From Bacteroidota bacterium (GTDB lineage Bacteria; Bacteroidota; Bacteroidia; Bacteroidales; Prolixibacteraceae), in the NCBI GenBank assembly GCA_030691295.1, contig JAUYEQ010000396.1, positions 1-5,670 on the forward strand: a DNA stretch of 5,670 bases, in the 5' to 3' direction. The notes under the pieces are model-generated. The model ran no database searches and was not told the origin of the DNA. It saw nothing but the letters and a program-made list of their open reading frames with translations. The translations under genes and the position numbers were made by a program. Shown one piece after another: positions 1 to 5,431 of this stretch. How positions within the stretch are numbered: position 1 is the stretch's first letter; the number at the start of each line of letters is the position of its first letter.

Positions 1-662
1 GCCAAACGAACATCTTCAATATCAGCAACAATGGTTCCTTTGTCCATTACCTGAACGCCAAATGAAAGCGTTCCGGCCAGTATGAAGTTGTAATAACTCA
101 TACTTCCGTTCATGGTCGAACCAATCAGCGTAATTTTGTCACCCGGATTTACGCCCAGCTTTTGCGAAAATTGTTCGCTTAGCAGGATTTCTCCTTTCAT
201 TTCGGGTAAACGACCACGAACCAACGATTTGGCCATGCCCATTCGTTCTGCTTCGCCCCCCCGACCAGTCGGGGCTGAAAGCAGATCAACGCCAATTCCC
301 AGGGCCGGACCTTGAGATTTTGTTTCGCCGTTTTCATCGGGTGCGTCTATCAAACCGCCAAACTGGATGCGTTCCACCCATGCAACATCAGGAAATTCCT
401 GACTAAGTTTTTCTTTCAATGCGCTGGTTTCGAGCAGCGCCAGATCGGTTGGCATTTGGCTGATGTTTTCGGCAAACGATTTGGTTACCACTTTTACGTG
501 CCCAAAACTCAATTTGGCATTCATCTCAATCGAATCGTTCATCAAACCGGTAATGTAAGCATGTAGAAACACGCTCAACGAAACGCCCACCGCAACGATG
601 AGGATGGGCATCAGGCTGCGCCTTTTGTCGCGCAGCAAACCTTTCAGTAAGAACTGTATCAT
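1..662 (-). CDS. ABC transporter permease, FtsX/LolC-like (partial, C-terminus beyond window)
   Basis: This is the inner-membrane permease of an ABC transporter of the LolC/LolE/MacB superfamily, which couples ATP hydrolysis to movement of substrates at the periplasmic face. Reading from the ATG at 662, 220 codons stay open to the window edge. A cytoplasmic stub with basic residues (RDKRR, 11-15) is followed by one membrane segment at about 18-40, then a large periplasmic region. That region contains the family-typical pieces GIGVDLLS (122-129), LVRGRLP (147-153) and GEILLSEQFSQKLGVNPGDKITL (about 157-179). The three C-terminal membrane helices expected for the family lie outside the window. 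The ATG overlaps the stop of the upstream permease gene by 4 nt (ATGA), so translation is probably coupled. It differs clearly from that permease, giving a two-permease LolCDE-like layout. Residues 130-135 are encoded by a GC-rich palindrome that may be inserted. The substrate is unknown. Confidence 0.88.
   Translation of the reverse strand, partial: MIQFLLKGLLRDKRRSLMPILIVAVGVSLSVFLHAYITGLMNDSIEMNAKLSFGHVKVVTKSFAENISQMPTDLALLETSALKEKLSQEFPDVAWVERIQFGGLIDAPDENGETKSQGPALGIGVDLLSAPTGRGGEAERMGMAKSLVRGRLPEMKGEILLSEQFSQKLGVNPGDKITLIGSTMNGSMSYYNFILAGTLSFGVQVMDKGTIVADIEDVRL
259..274. repeat. Perfect 7-bp GC-rich inverted repeat inside a permease gene
   Basis: CCCCGAC-CA-GTCGGGG forms a perfect 7-bp stem with a 2-nt centre and lies wholly within the coding sequence of the first permease, covering codons for A-P-T-G-R-G (residues about 130-135). 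It abuts a run of seven C (256-262). The surrounding protein is family-typical on both sides, so the palindrome may be a small in-frame insertion, similar in principle to intragenic palindromic repeats known in some bacteria. That it is a mobile or dispersed repeat is inference; only one copy is visible here. Confidence 0.6.
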
Positions 663-1861
663 TGTATTTTTCCCCTTAAAGCTTCAGTTGGGTTCATTTT
701 TGCAATGCGGCGTGCCGGCCAGTAACTTACCACCGAGGTGGTCAAAAGCACGATCAAAGTGGTTGAAAGTATCAATCCAACACTGTAAATCGGGTACATG
801 GTTGGCGCAATGGCCATCCCAAATTCGCTCGTATCCATCGGAACGGTGAAGCCTACCCGGGCTTGCCAGATAAAAAACGGAATTCCGTAAACGGCAGCCA
901 AAGCCGCAGCCAGCACTGCGTGCATGGCCCCTTCTACAGTAAACAGGGTCACCACTTGTTGACGGGTGTAACCCAAGGCAACATAAGTTCCAATCTCTTT
1001 TTGCCTCCGGAAAATGGACAAGATTTGTGTATCGAAAATGGCCAGCATAGCCAGCAGCAACAGTATAAAATAGAAGACTGACTGCCCTTTGCTTTTTGTT
1101 TTGATCATGGCGTCAATTTCAGCGGTCAACTCTTTTTTGGTTTTTAGCTTGAAGTCACCAACTGCGGGGCGGTTTTCTTCAACATTGGCAAAGCTGAAAA
1201 GCGTGGCCTGTTCAGGAAGCAGCAGTTTTTCCTGCATGGTTTCCAGGTTGATCCATACCTGGGCCACATCGATGGTGGGCACGGTAGTCGAAAAAATATC
1301 AACAATTTCAATTTCAGTAGCATCGAAAGTGCCCTTGCTGTCGCGCCATCTTAAAACAACGCGGCTCCCTTTTTCGAGGTGGCTCGAACGGGCCATCACC
1401 TCACCAATAATGGCAGGAATGGCGTCGGTAACGGTATCAAGTTTGTGTGTTGGTATTTTCAGTAAAATTTGACTGGCCGGAATCCCTTTTATCATTGCCG
1501 GTTGCATGCGTCCCTTTGGGTAAATGGTTCCCTGCGCAAAAAGCATGGGTACCATTTCTCCCTTTTCAATTTCAGGCTTAAATTCGTTGGGAATTGGGGC
1601 ATGGCTATCGGAAATGGTAAACGCATCGTACGGATCGTACTGGTTGTGCCAGAACTGTCCATTGCCAATTTCCCATTGTTCCATATCGTTTTTGGCCTGA
1701 TGGTCCCAACCCACCAGAATTCCTTTCGCCCAGATTATAACCACGAAGGAAAACGACAACACGATCACATTCAACCATGTGCGTAATCCCGCACCTATCA
1801 GGTTTCGGAAAGCCAATTTAAAAGCTATTTTCATTTCCCGAAGTTTTACTGGTTTATCCAT
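659..1861 (-). CDS. ABC transporter permease, FtsX/MacB-like
   Basis: This is a full-length (400 aa) inner-membrane permease of the FtsX/LolCE/MacB fold. The topology is one N-terminal membrane segment (about 29-50), a large periplasmic domain (about 51-258), then three membrane segments (about 261-281, 311-333, 357-380). Family hallmarks are the coupling segment RRQKEIGTYVALGYTRQQV (285-303) after the second helix, which contacts the ATPase, and the terminal WPARRIAKMNPTEALRG (381-397). The ATG at 1861 overlaps the ATPase gene by 16 nt. An internal ATG at codon 10 (position 1834) gives a start MKIAFKLAFRNLIGAG, which is how such permeases commonly begin, and would leave an 11-nt gap instead; I cannot decide between them, and no clear ribosome-binding site helps. 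The gene is followed by a second permease with a 4-nt overlap. The substrate cannot be read from the sequence; lipoprotein, lipid or small-molecule export are all possible. Confidence 0.92.
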   Translation of the reverse strand: MDKPVKLREMKIAFKLAFRNLIGAGLRTWLNVIVLSFSFVVIIWAKGILVGWDHQAKNDMEQWEIGNGQFWHNQYDPYDAFTISDSHAPIPNEFKPEIEKGEMVPMLFAQGTIYPKGRMQPAMIKGIPASQILLKIPTHKLDTVTDAIPAIIGEVMARSSHLEKGSRVVLRWRDSKGTFDATEIEIVDIFSTTVPTIDVAQVWINLETMQEKLLLPEQATLFSFANVEENRPAVGDFKLKTKKELTAEIDAMIKTKSKGQSVFYFILLLLAMLAIFDTQILSIFRRQKEIGTYVALGYTRQQVVTLFTVEGAMHAVLAAALAAVYGIPFFIWQARVGFTVPMDTSEFGMAIAPTMYPIYSVGLILSTTLIVLLTTSVVSYWPARRIAKMNPTEALRGKIQ

Positions 1862-2544
1862 TCTTCATGATCGACCAATCCGTCTTTCAGGAAGATTTTG
1901 CGTTTCAGGTAACCGATGACTTTTTCGTCGTGGGTAGCAAAAATGAACGTGGTTTTCAGTTCACGGTTCAGGTTCTGCATGGTTTGCAGTATGTTGTGCG
2001 AGTTGGCTGCATCGAGGTTTGCGGTAGGCTCGTCGGCCAGCACCAGCGAGGGCTTTTTCACCATGGCGCGGGCAATGGCAACACGCTGGCATTCTCCTCC
2101 GGAAAGTTGTGGCGGTTTCGATTTTACTTTGTCGGTCAAGCCTACCCATTCCAGTGCATCCATCACCATTTTTTTGCGTTCCGAGGTGGTGTAATCGAGC
2201 AGTAACAATGGGAATTCAACATTTTCGAAAACCGTGTGAACCTGCAACAGGTTGTAGCTCTGGAAAATAAAACCCAGACTCTCTTTGCGCAGTTTGGCCG
2301 ACTCTTTTGCGCTCAACTTACTGATCGGCTTTCCAAGAACAACAGCCTCTCCTTCGGTGGGCATATCGAGTGATCCGATGATGTTGAGCAGCGTGGTTTT
2401 TCCGGAGCCGCTCGGACCAATAAGTCCCGCAAATTCTCCGGTCCCGAAGTTCAGGTTAATTCCTTTGAGTGCGGTAAACTCACCCTTTCCCATTGGAAAC
2501 CGTTTGATGAGCTGATTGATTTGAATAATGGCGGAGTTTTCCAT
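1846..2544 (-). CDS. ABC transporter ATP-binding protein, LolD/MacB type
   Basis: This is the cytoplasmic ATPase that powers the two permeases encoded downstream. It is 232 aa, a normal length for a stand-alone LolD-like subunit. All nucleotide-binding motifs are present: Walker A GPSGSGKT (43-50), Q-loop Q95 in FIFQSYNLL, signature LSGGE (147-151), Walker B SLVLADE (166-172), D-loop NLD (176-178) and H-loop His205 in FATHDE. The spacing and the phrases TALKGINL and LNIIGSLDMPTEGE are typical of the LolD/MacB/FtsE branch, whose members pair with FtsX-fold permeases. One detail is unusual: the signature continues ECQR, with Cys152 where Gln is customary (EQQR). The gene starts 12 nt after the outer-membrane protein gene and its end overlaps the next gene by up to 16 nt, which supports a single transcript. 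Catalytic competence is expected, since every key residue is intact. Confidence 0.95.
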   Translation of the reverse strand: MENSAIIQINQLIKRFPMGKGEFTALKGINLNFGTGEFAGLIGPSGSGKTTLLNIIGSLDMPTEGEAVVLGKPISKLSAKESAKLRKESLGFIFQSYNLLQVHTVFENVEFPLLLLDYTTSERKKMVMDALEWVGLTDKVKSKPPQLSGGECQRVAIARAMVKKPSLVLADEPTANLDAANSHNILQTMQNLNRELKTTFIFATHDEKVIGYLKRKIFLKDGLVDHEEWINQ

Positions 2545-2556
2545 AAACCAAATATT

Positions 2557-3693
2557 TTAATGATTGAATACTATCATAACTTGCAAACCTGTTCCGGCAA
2601 ACAGGTTGATATCGTTGGCGGTGAGCGGTATTTTATACTGTTTGGGGTTGCTGAAACCCATGCAGTAAAGCGTAATATTCCTGAACTGATGGTTCCAGGT
2701 TACGATGTTATAAACCCCCTTGTTGATCCAGTTGTAATAAACCATCGCACTGAGATTGTCGTTCAGGCTAAGCGGATAGTTGAGTGAAAGCGTGGAAAAA
2801 ACAAACGGTTCGTTGACACGGAAAGGTTTTTCATCGTATGCAAACAGCAACTGTTCATAAATGACATTCAGTCCGTTACCAATTCCAAAAGTGTAATCGG
2901 TTCCAACGCTTAGAGAGGTCTGATTGGTGAAATCGCCCACGTTTTTTGCTTTATTGAGCCAGACTGCTTCGAACCAAAGCCCAACTCCCACATCCCACTT
3001 GCCATCCAGACCGATGCGGTTTTCAGGAACCAGATCGTTTAAGGTTACCAATGTATCCAGACTATTCGTGTCGGATAAACGGTGATGGTACGAAATCCCC
3101 ATTTCACCCTTCGGGACAGGCGTTTGAAACCGTCCGCCAAATTCTGGCTGACGCTGACTGGTGTTGCCGATCTCCCAGGTTTTCGGATTTTCGTTTCCGT
3201 ATAGTACCCACAGCCAAAGGTTGGCATTGTTCAGAAAATAGTAACGTCCCAAAACTCCCCAAACGCCGTCGGTCAATTGCAATGGGTCACGCGGATCGAG
3301 TTGATCGAACCACATGAGCGGGCGGATCATGGATGCCGAACCAAAGTTGATTTTCTGCAATCCAGCCCTGATTTCCAGTTGTTCTGTGGAATATCGGGCC
3401 CATAAACGGTAAGGCTTGATGTTTCCGTTTGAGTAAAGTGAATCGAAAGGAAGGCTTCCCAAAGTTCCGTTCAAATTGGCCGATGCTTCAAAGTCGAACA
3501 GGCTTTTCGAAGGTTCACCCAACTTAAAATTGAATTGTGGAAGATAACGTGCTCCGCCCCAAAGTTGCAATTCGTTGTTCGGATTGAAGTTGCCCCAGAC
3601 CGATGCTTGCCCTTTAAAGTCAGGGTCTTGCGCCATAACTTCCTGAAAAATAGCAGCAATGAAGAGAAGCAATATCGTGAAGTGTGTATTCAT
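2557..3693 (-). CDS. Outer-membrane beta-barrel protein, function unknown
   Basis: This is a predicted outer-membrane protein of 378 aa. The N-terminus has a signal peptide (hydrophobic 5-16, likely cleavage after MAQ or just before, about residue 21). The mature part is rich in alternating polar/aromatic stretches with turns of Asn, Gly and Asp, as in beta-barrels (for example RLWARYSTEQLEIRAGLQKI 97-115, WDVGVGLWFEAVWL 233-246, LSLNYPLSLNDNLSAMVYYNW 302-322). The segment from GLQKINFGSA through RPLMWFDQLDPRDPLQLTDGV (111-143) looks like the most family-specific part and loosely recalls the R-x-G-x-Q-x-x-x-x-G...DP-x-D element of DUF1302/alginate-export-like porins; that comparison is from memory. 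Its ATG comes 2 nt after the tetR stop and its stop 12 nt before the ATPase gene, so it belongs to the export operon, perhaps as the outer-membrane partner or delivery target. It is not a TolC-type protein: no long coiled-coil helices are seen. Confidence 0.75.
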   Translation of the reverse strand: MNTHFTILLLFIAAIFQEVMAQDPDFKGQASVWGNFNPNNELQLWGGARYLPQFNFKLGEPSKSLFDFEASANLNGTLGSLPFDSLYSNGNIKPYRLWARYSTEQLEIRAGLQKINFGSASMIRPLMWFDQLDPRDPLQLTDGVWGVLGRYYFLNNANLWLWVLYGNENPKTWEIGNTSQRQPEFGGRFQTPVPKGEMGISYHHRLSDTNSLDTLVTLNDLVPENRIGLDGKWDVGVGLWFEAVWLNKAKNVGDFTNQTSLSVGTDYTFGIGNGLNVIYEQLLFAYDEKPFRVNEPFVFSTLSLNYPLSLNDNLSAMVYYNWINKGVYNIVTWNHQFRNITLYCMGFSNPKQYKIPLTANDINLFAGTGLQVMIVFNH

Positions 3694-3695
3694 TT

Positions 3696-4280
3696 TTATT
3701 CGTGAGGCGAAATTCCGTAAGCCGAAAAACGGGTCAGTTCCATAATCAAATCCTGTGGATTTGGATAGATTTTGTTTAGGTACGGATCATTCAGTAAGTC
3801 GCCGTATTTTTGGGTGAAATAGACGAAGAATTCGATGTTCAGGTCTTTGCGTAAAATTCCACGTTCTTGTGCCAGTTTGAAATCGCCAATCATTTCTGCC
3901 CAAACTGTTCTGGTTTTTTCATCGATGTAATCTTTCAATCCCAATTCGGGATTGGTATAAAAATCGGTGATAAACTCTTTACTGATCTCGTGAATTCCCT
4001 CTTTTTTCATTTGCAGCATTTGGCCAATCAAGTCCGATGCAGAGGTAGTTTCATGTAAAACAGTTTTAAAAGTTGCTACTGAATCATCTACTACAAAATC
4101 GAATACGGATTTGGCGAGCTCCAGTTTGTTGGCAAAGAATTTATAGAAGGTCATTTTGCTGGTTTTGGCTTCCCGGCAAATCTCCTCGATCGACACCCTT
4201 TTGAAACCGTGTTTCCAAAACAACCTGCGCGCAGCCTGAATGATATCGAGGTATTTCTTGTTTTGTGAGATTTCTTCCAT
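3696..4280 (-). CDS. TetR/AcrR-family transcriptional regulator
   Basis: This is a DNA-binding repressor-type regulator of 194 aa, a usual length for the family. The N-terminal helix-turn-helix is clear: IIQAARRLFWKHGFKRVSIEEI (13-34), then CREAKTSKMTFYKFFANKLEL (35-55), matching the TetR pattern of A-x-x-L-F-x-x-x-G-F...T/S-I-x-x-I...S-x-x-T-F-Y-x-x-F-x-x-K. The C-terminal all-helical region (about 60-190) should form the ligand pocket and dimer interface; it is too divergent to name a ligand. The gene is first in the operon and is followed after 2 nt by the outer-membrane protein gene, then the ABC genes, so it most likely controls its own operon and responds to a compound handled by the exporter. 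A promoter with a perfect TAnnTTTG box, embedded in an inverted repeat, lies just upstream (4299-4336). Autoregulation is inference from this layout. Confidence 0.92.
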   Translation of the reverse strand: MEEISQNKKYLDIIQAARRLFWKHGFKRVSIEEICREAKTSKMTFYKFFANKLELAKSVFDFVVDDSVATFKTVLHETTSASDLIGQMLQMKKEGIHEISKEFITDFYTNPELGLKDYIDEKTRTVWAEMIGDFKLAQERGILRKDLNIEFFVYFTQKYGDLLNDPYLNKIYPNPQDLIMELTRFSAYGISPHE

Positions 4281-4298
4281 GTTCTGCTTTTTACAAAA

Positions 4299-4323
4299 AA
4301 CAAAACAAATATACGATTTTGTT
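4299..4323. promoter_or_regulatory. Candidate TetR operator: inverted repeat around the -7 box
   Basis: AACAAAA (4299-4305) and TTTTGTT (4317-4323) are perfect 7-bp inverted arms separated by 11 nt, total 25 nt. The -7 box TATATTTG of the tetR promoter lies in the spacer, so a bound repressor would occlude RNA polymerase. The size fits a TetR-dimer operator. The arms are A/T-rich, so chance symmetry is possible. Confidence 0.4.
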
Positions 4324-4336
4324 CTAAAGTAGCAAT
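4306..4336 (-). promoter_or_regulatory. Promoter of the tetR-export operon (Bacteroidota type)
   Basis: On the minus strand TATATTTG (4313 to 4306) matches the Bacteroidota -7 consensus TAnnTTTG exactly. A TTG (4335-4333) lies 19 nt upstream as a weak -33 element. The box ends 25 nt before the tetR ATG at 4280, leaving a short leader. The promoter assignment rests on consensus matching only. Confidence 0.6.
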
Positions 4337-4384
4337 ATTCGTAAGATTAATTTTGAAATGTATATTAATCTAAATTCTTATTGC
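4332..4384. repeat. Extended dyad in the divergent intergenic region
   Basis: AGATTAAT (4344-4351) and ATTAATCT (4364-4371) form a perfect 8-bp inverted repeat with a 12-nt spacer. Outside it, GCAATA (4332-4337) and TATTGC (4379-4384) add a second, almost coaxial pair of 6-bp arms, separated from the inner arms by 6 and 7 nt. The structure lies upstream of the tetR promoter and about 50 bp upstream of the hicA promoter. It could be a second regulator-binding site or simple AT-rich symmetry. Confidence 0.45.
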
Positions 4385-4435
4385 GCCACTTGCGTTAAAA
4401 TTTTCGAATCTTGGGTCAATGAGTGAAAAAAATAA

Positions 4436-4465
4436 TTGGTGATGATATTAATATTAATATCTTTG
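4436..4465 (+). promoter_or_regulatory. Promoter of hicAB (Bacteroidota type)
   Basis: TATCTTTG (4458-4465) is a perfect TAnnTTTG -7 box, with TTGG (4436-4439) 18 nt upstream as the -33 element. Transcription would begin a few bases downstream, giving a leader of roughly 15-20 nt before the ATG at 4490. This placement argues against any hicA start upstream of 4465. Confidence 0.6.
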
Positions 4466-4489
4466 CTATCATTTTGTGTTGATGAGCTT

Positions 4490-4678
4490 ATGAAATATTC
4501 TGAATTAGAAAAGAAACTAAAGAAAGAGGGTTGTTATTTTTATAAAGATGGTAGCAAACACCCGATTTGGTTCAGCCCAATAACCGGAAAGAATTTTTCA
4601 TTAAGTTATCACAAAAGCGAAGAGGTAAAATTCGGTACTTTGAAAAGTATCAGCAAAGATTCTGGTGTTAAACTTTAA
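4490..4678 (+). CDS. hicA: HicA-family toxin (mRNA interferase)
   Basis: This is a small toxin of 62 aa from the ATG at 4490, the usual HicA length. HicA proteins adopt a double-stranded-RNA-binding-like fold and cleave mRNA until neutralised by HicB. The sequence shows MKYSELEKKLKKEGC at the N-terminus, the catalytic-type motif G-S-K-H (His24) followed by PIWFSPITGK, and the C-terminal signature HKSEEVKFGTLKSISKDSGVKL (41-62). The frame is open back to a TTG at 4436, but that would add a hydrophobic 18-residue extension translated through the -33/-7 promoter elements, so I reject it. Where many relatives have an Arg just before the conserved His (G/R-H-x-S-E-E), this copy has SLSYH; the effect on activity is unknown. 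The antitoxin gene follows after 10 nt in the same direction. The pair probably represses its own promoter through HicB. Confidence 0.9.
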   Translation: MKYSELEKKLKKEGCYFYKDGSKHPIWFSPITGKNFSLSYHKSEEVKFGTLKSISKDSGVKL

Positions 4679-4688
4679 AAGTCTTGTT

Positions 4689-5096
4689 ATGATAGTAAAA
4701 GCAATCATAGAAAGAGGTAACGACGGTAGTTACGGAATTTATGTCGATTTAGACGATAATTCGTTGAATTATGGAATTTTAGGAGATGGAAAAACTATTG
4801 GAGAAGCGATAGCGGATTTTAATAATTCATATAACGAAATGAGGTATTTATATACCAGCGAAAACAGGCATTTCGAGGAAGCTGAGTTCGAGTTCAGCTA
4901 TGATACCGCTTCGTTTCTGGCCTATTACTCCAACGTTTTGTCGTTGGCAGGGTTAGGAAGATTAACTGGCGTTGCCCAAGGGCAGTTAAGTCACTATGTG
5001 ACAGGAAAGCGCAAACCAAGCAAAAAGACGGTACGTAAAATAGAGAAATCGCTTCATGACTTTGCTGCCGAAATTAGCCGGGTGCAACTGATTTAA
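4689..5096 (+). CDS. hicB: HicB-family antitoxin with C-terminal helix-turn-helix
   Basis: This is the cognate antitoxin of HicA: it binds and blocks the toxin and, through a DNA-binding domain, autoregulates the operon. It is 135 aa from the ATG at 4689. The N-terminal part (1-52) has the HicB degenerate RNase-H-like pattern: MIVKAIIERGNDGSYGIYVD, a glycine-rich turn GILGDGKTIGEAIADF, then NNSYNEMRYL. A linker (about 53-73) leads to an XRE-type helix-turn-helix (about 74-131) with LAGLGRLTGVAQGQLSHYVTGKRKPSKKTVRKIEKSL, where GVAQGQLSHYVTGKRKPS is the turn and recognition helix. A GTG at 4665 would add eight residues and overlap hicA by 14 nt; I prefer the ATG because it starts directly at the HicB beta-strand. 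No clear terminator hairpin follows. Residues and length suggest an intact, functional antitoxin. Confidence 0.9.
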   Translation: MIVKAIIERGNDGSYGIYVDLDDNSLNYGILGDGKTIGEAIADFNNSYNEMRYLYTSENRHFEEAEFEFSYDTASFLAYYSNVLSLAGLGRLTGVAQGQLSHYVTGKRKPSKKTVRKIEKSLHDFAAEISRVQLI

Positions 5097-5172
5097 CAGA
5101 TTGTAGTGTTTGACCGACCTTTCCTACACTGTTCTATAAGTTAAATCGAAGATCAGTAAAAACTACCAATTT

Positions 5173-5431
5173 TTAAAGTATAGCAGAAAGTTTTCGAATT
5201 TGCTTGAAGCGTTCGGCGAGTGTTTTGTCAGCACGTGCCATTTGCATGTTGTAACGCGTTTGCATATTCATCAACGTTTCCGGGTCAACACCAAGTGCGG
5301 CTTCAATATGTAAAGCAAATTCAGTATTTACGGGACGCTTGGCGTTCAATATTTCATTTAGCAATGTGTGAGATATCAGCTTGCCATAACTCTCCGGCAA
5401 ATATTTCGACGAATTCAAGTTTGTTAGTCAT
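5173..5431 (-). pseudogene. Degenerate HigA-family antitoxin gene
   Basis: This is the remnant of a HigA/VapI-type XRE antitoxin. An ATG at 5431 begins MTNKLEFVEIFAGE, a plausible HigA start, but this frame stops after 25 codons (TGA at 5356-5354). The recognisable C-terminal half is in a different frame, reading SHTLLNEILNAKRPVNTEFALHIEAALGVDPETLMNMQTRYNMQMA and ending KQIRKLSAIL at 5173. This is the classic tail from the recognition helix onwards. Relatives are about 100 aa; only 86 codons plus one base separate the ATG from the stop, so a net deletion of a non-multiple of three, roughly 50-60 bases, has removed the HPGE region and the first helices of the helix-turn-helix. An 81-aa product from a TTG at 5418 is possible but would lack a complete DNA-binding domain. 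No higB toxin reading frame is visible upstream (5432-5670). It faces hicB tail to tail with a 76-nt gap. Confidence 0.78.

Noticed and set aside
1867..2205. Long open frames on the strand opposite the ABC genes, including those at 1089-1472, 1469-1786 and 2521-2787
   Set aside because: They lie entirely over well-supported genes on the other strand and have no recognisable domains; they are shadows of codon usage.
3108..3121. CCCTTCGGGACAGG, resembling part of a GC-rich dispersed palindrome
   Set aside because: Its symmetry is incomplete, and it encodes TPVPKGE, which fits smoothly into the barrel protein.
3936..3954. Inverted repeat CAATCCC-AATTC-GGGATTG inside tetR
   Set aside because: It encodes an ordinary-looking helical segment (NPELGLKD) of the regulator and shows no sign of insertion; it is probably a coincidence of codon choice.
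4419..4442. Seven-codon mini reading frame MSEKNNW just before the hicA promoter
   Set aside because: It is too short, has no support, and ends inside the -33 region of the hicA promoter.
4436..4489. Upstream TTG start giving an 80-aa HicA with a hydrophobic N-terminal extension
   Set aside because: The extra codons run through the -33 and -7 promoter elements, and the ATG at 4490 gives the standard 62-aa HicA start MKYSELEK.
5097..5172. Possible bidirectional terminator between hicB and the higA remnant
   Set aside because: Only 4-5 bp complementary pieces (for example AGTGT/ACACT) are present and no GC-rich stem with a T-run follows.
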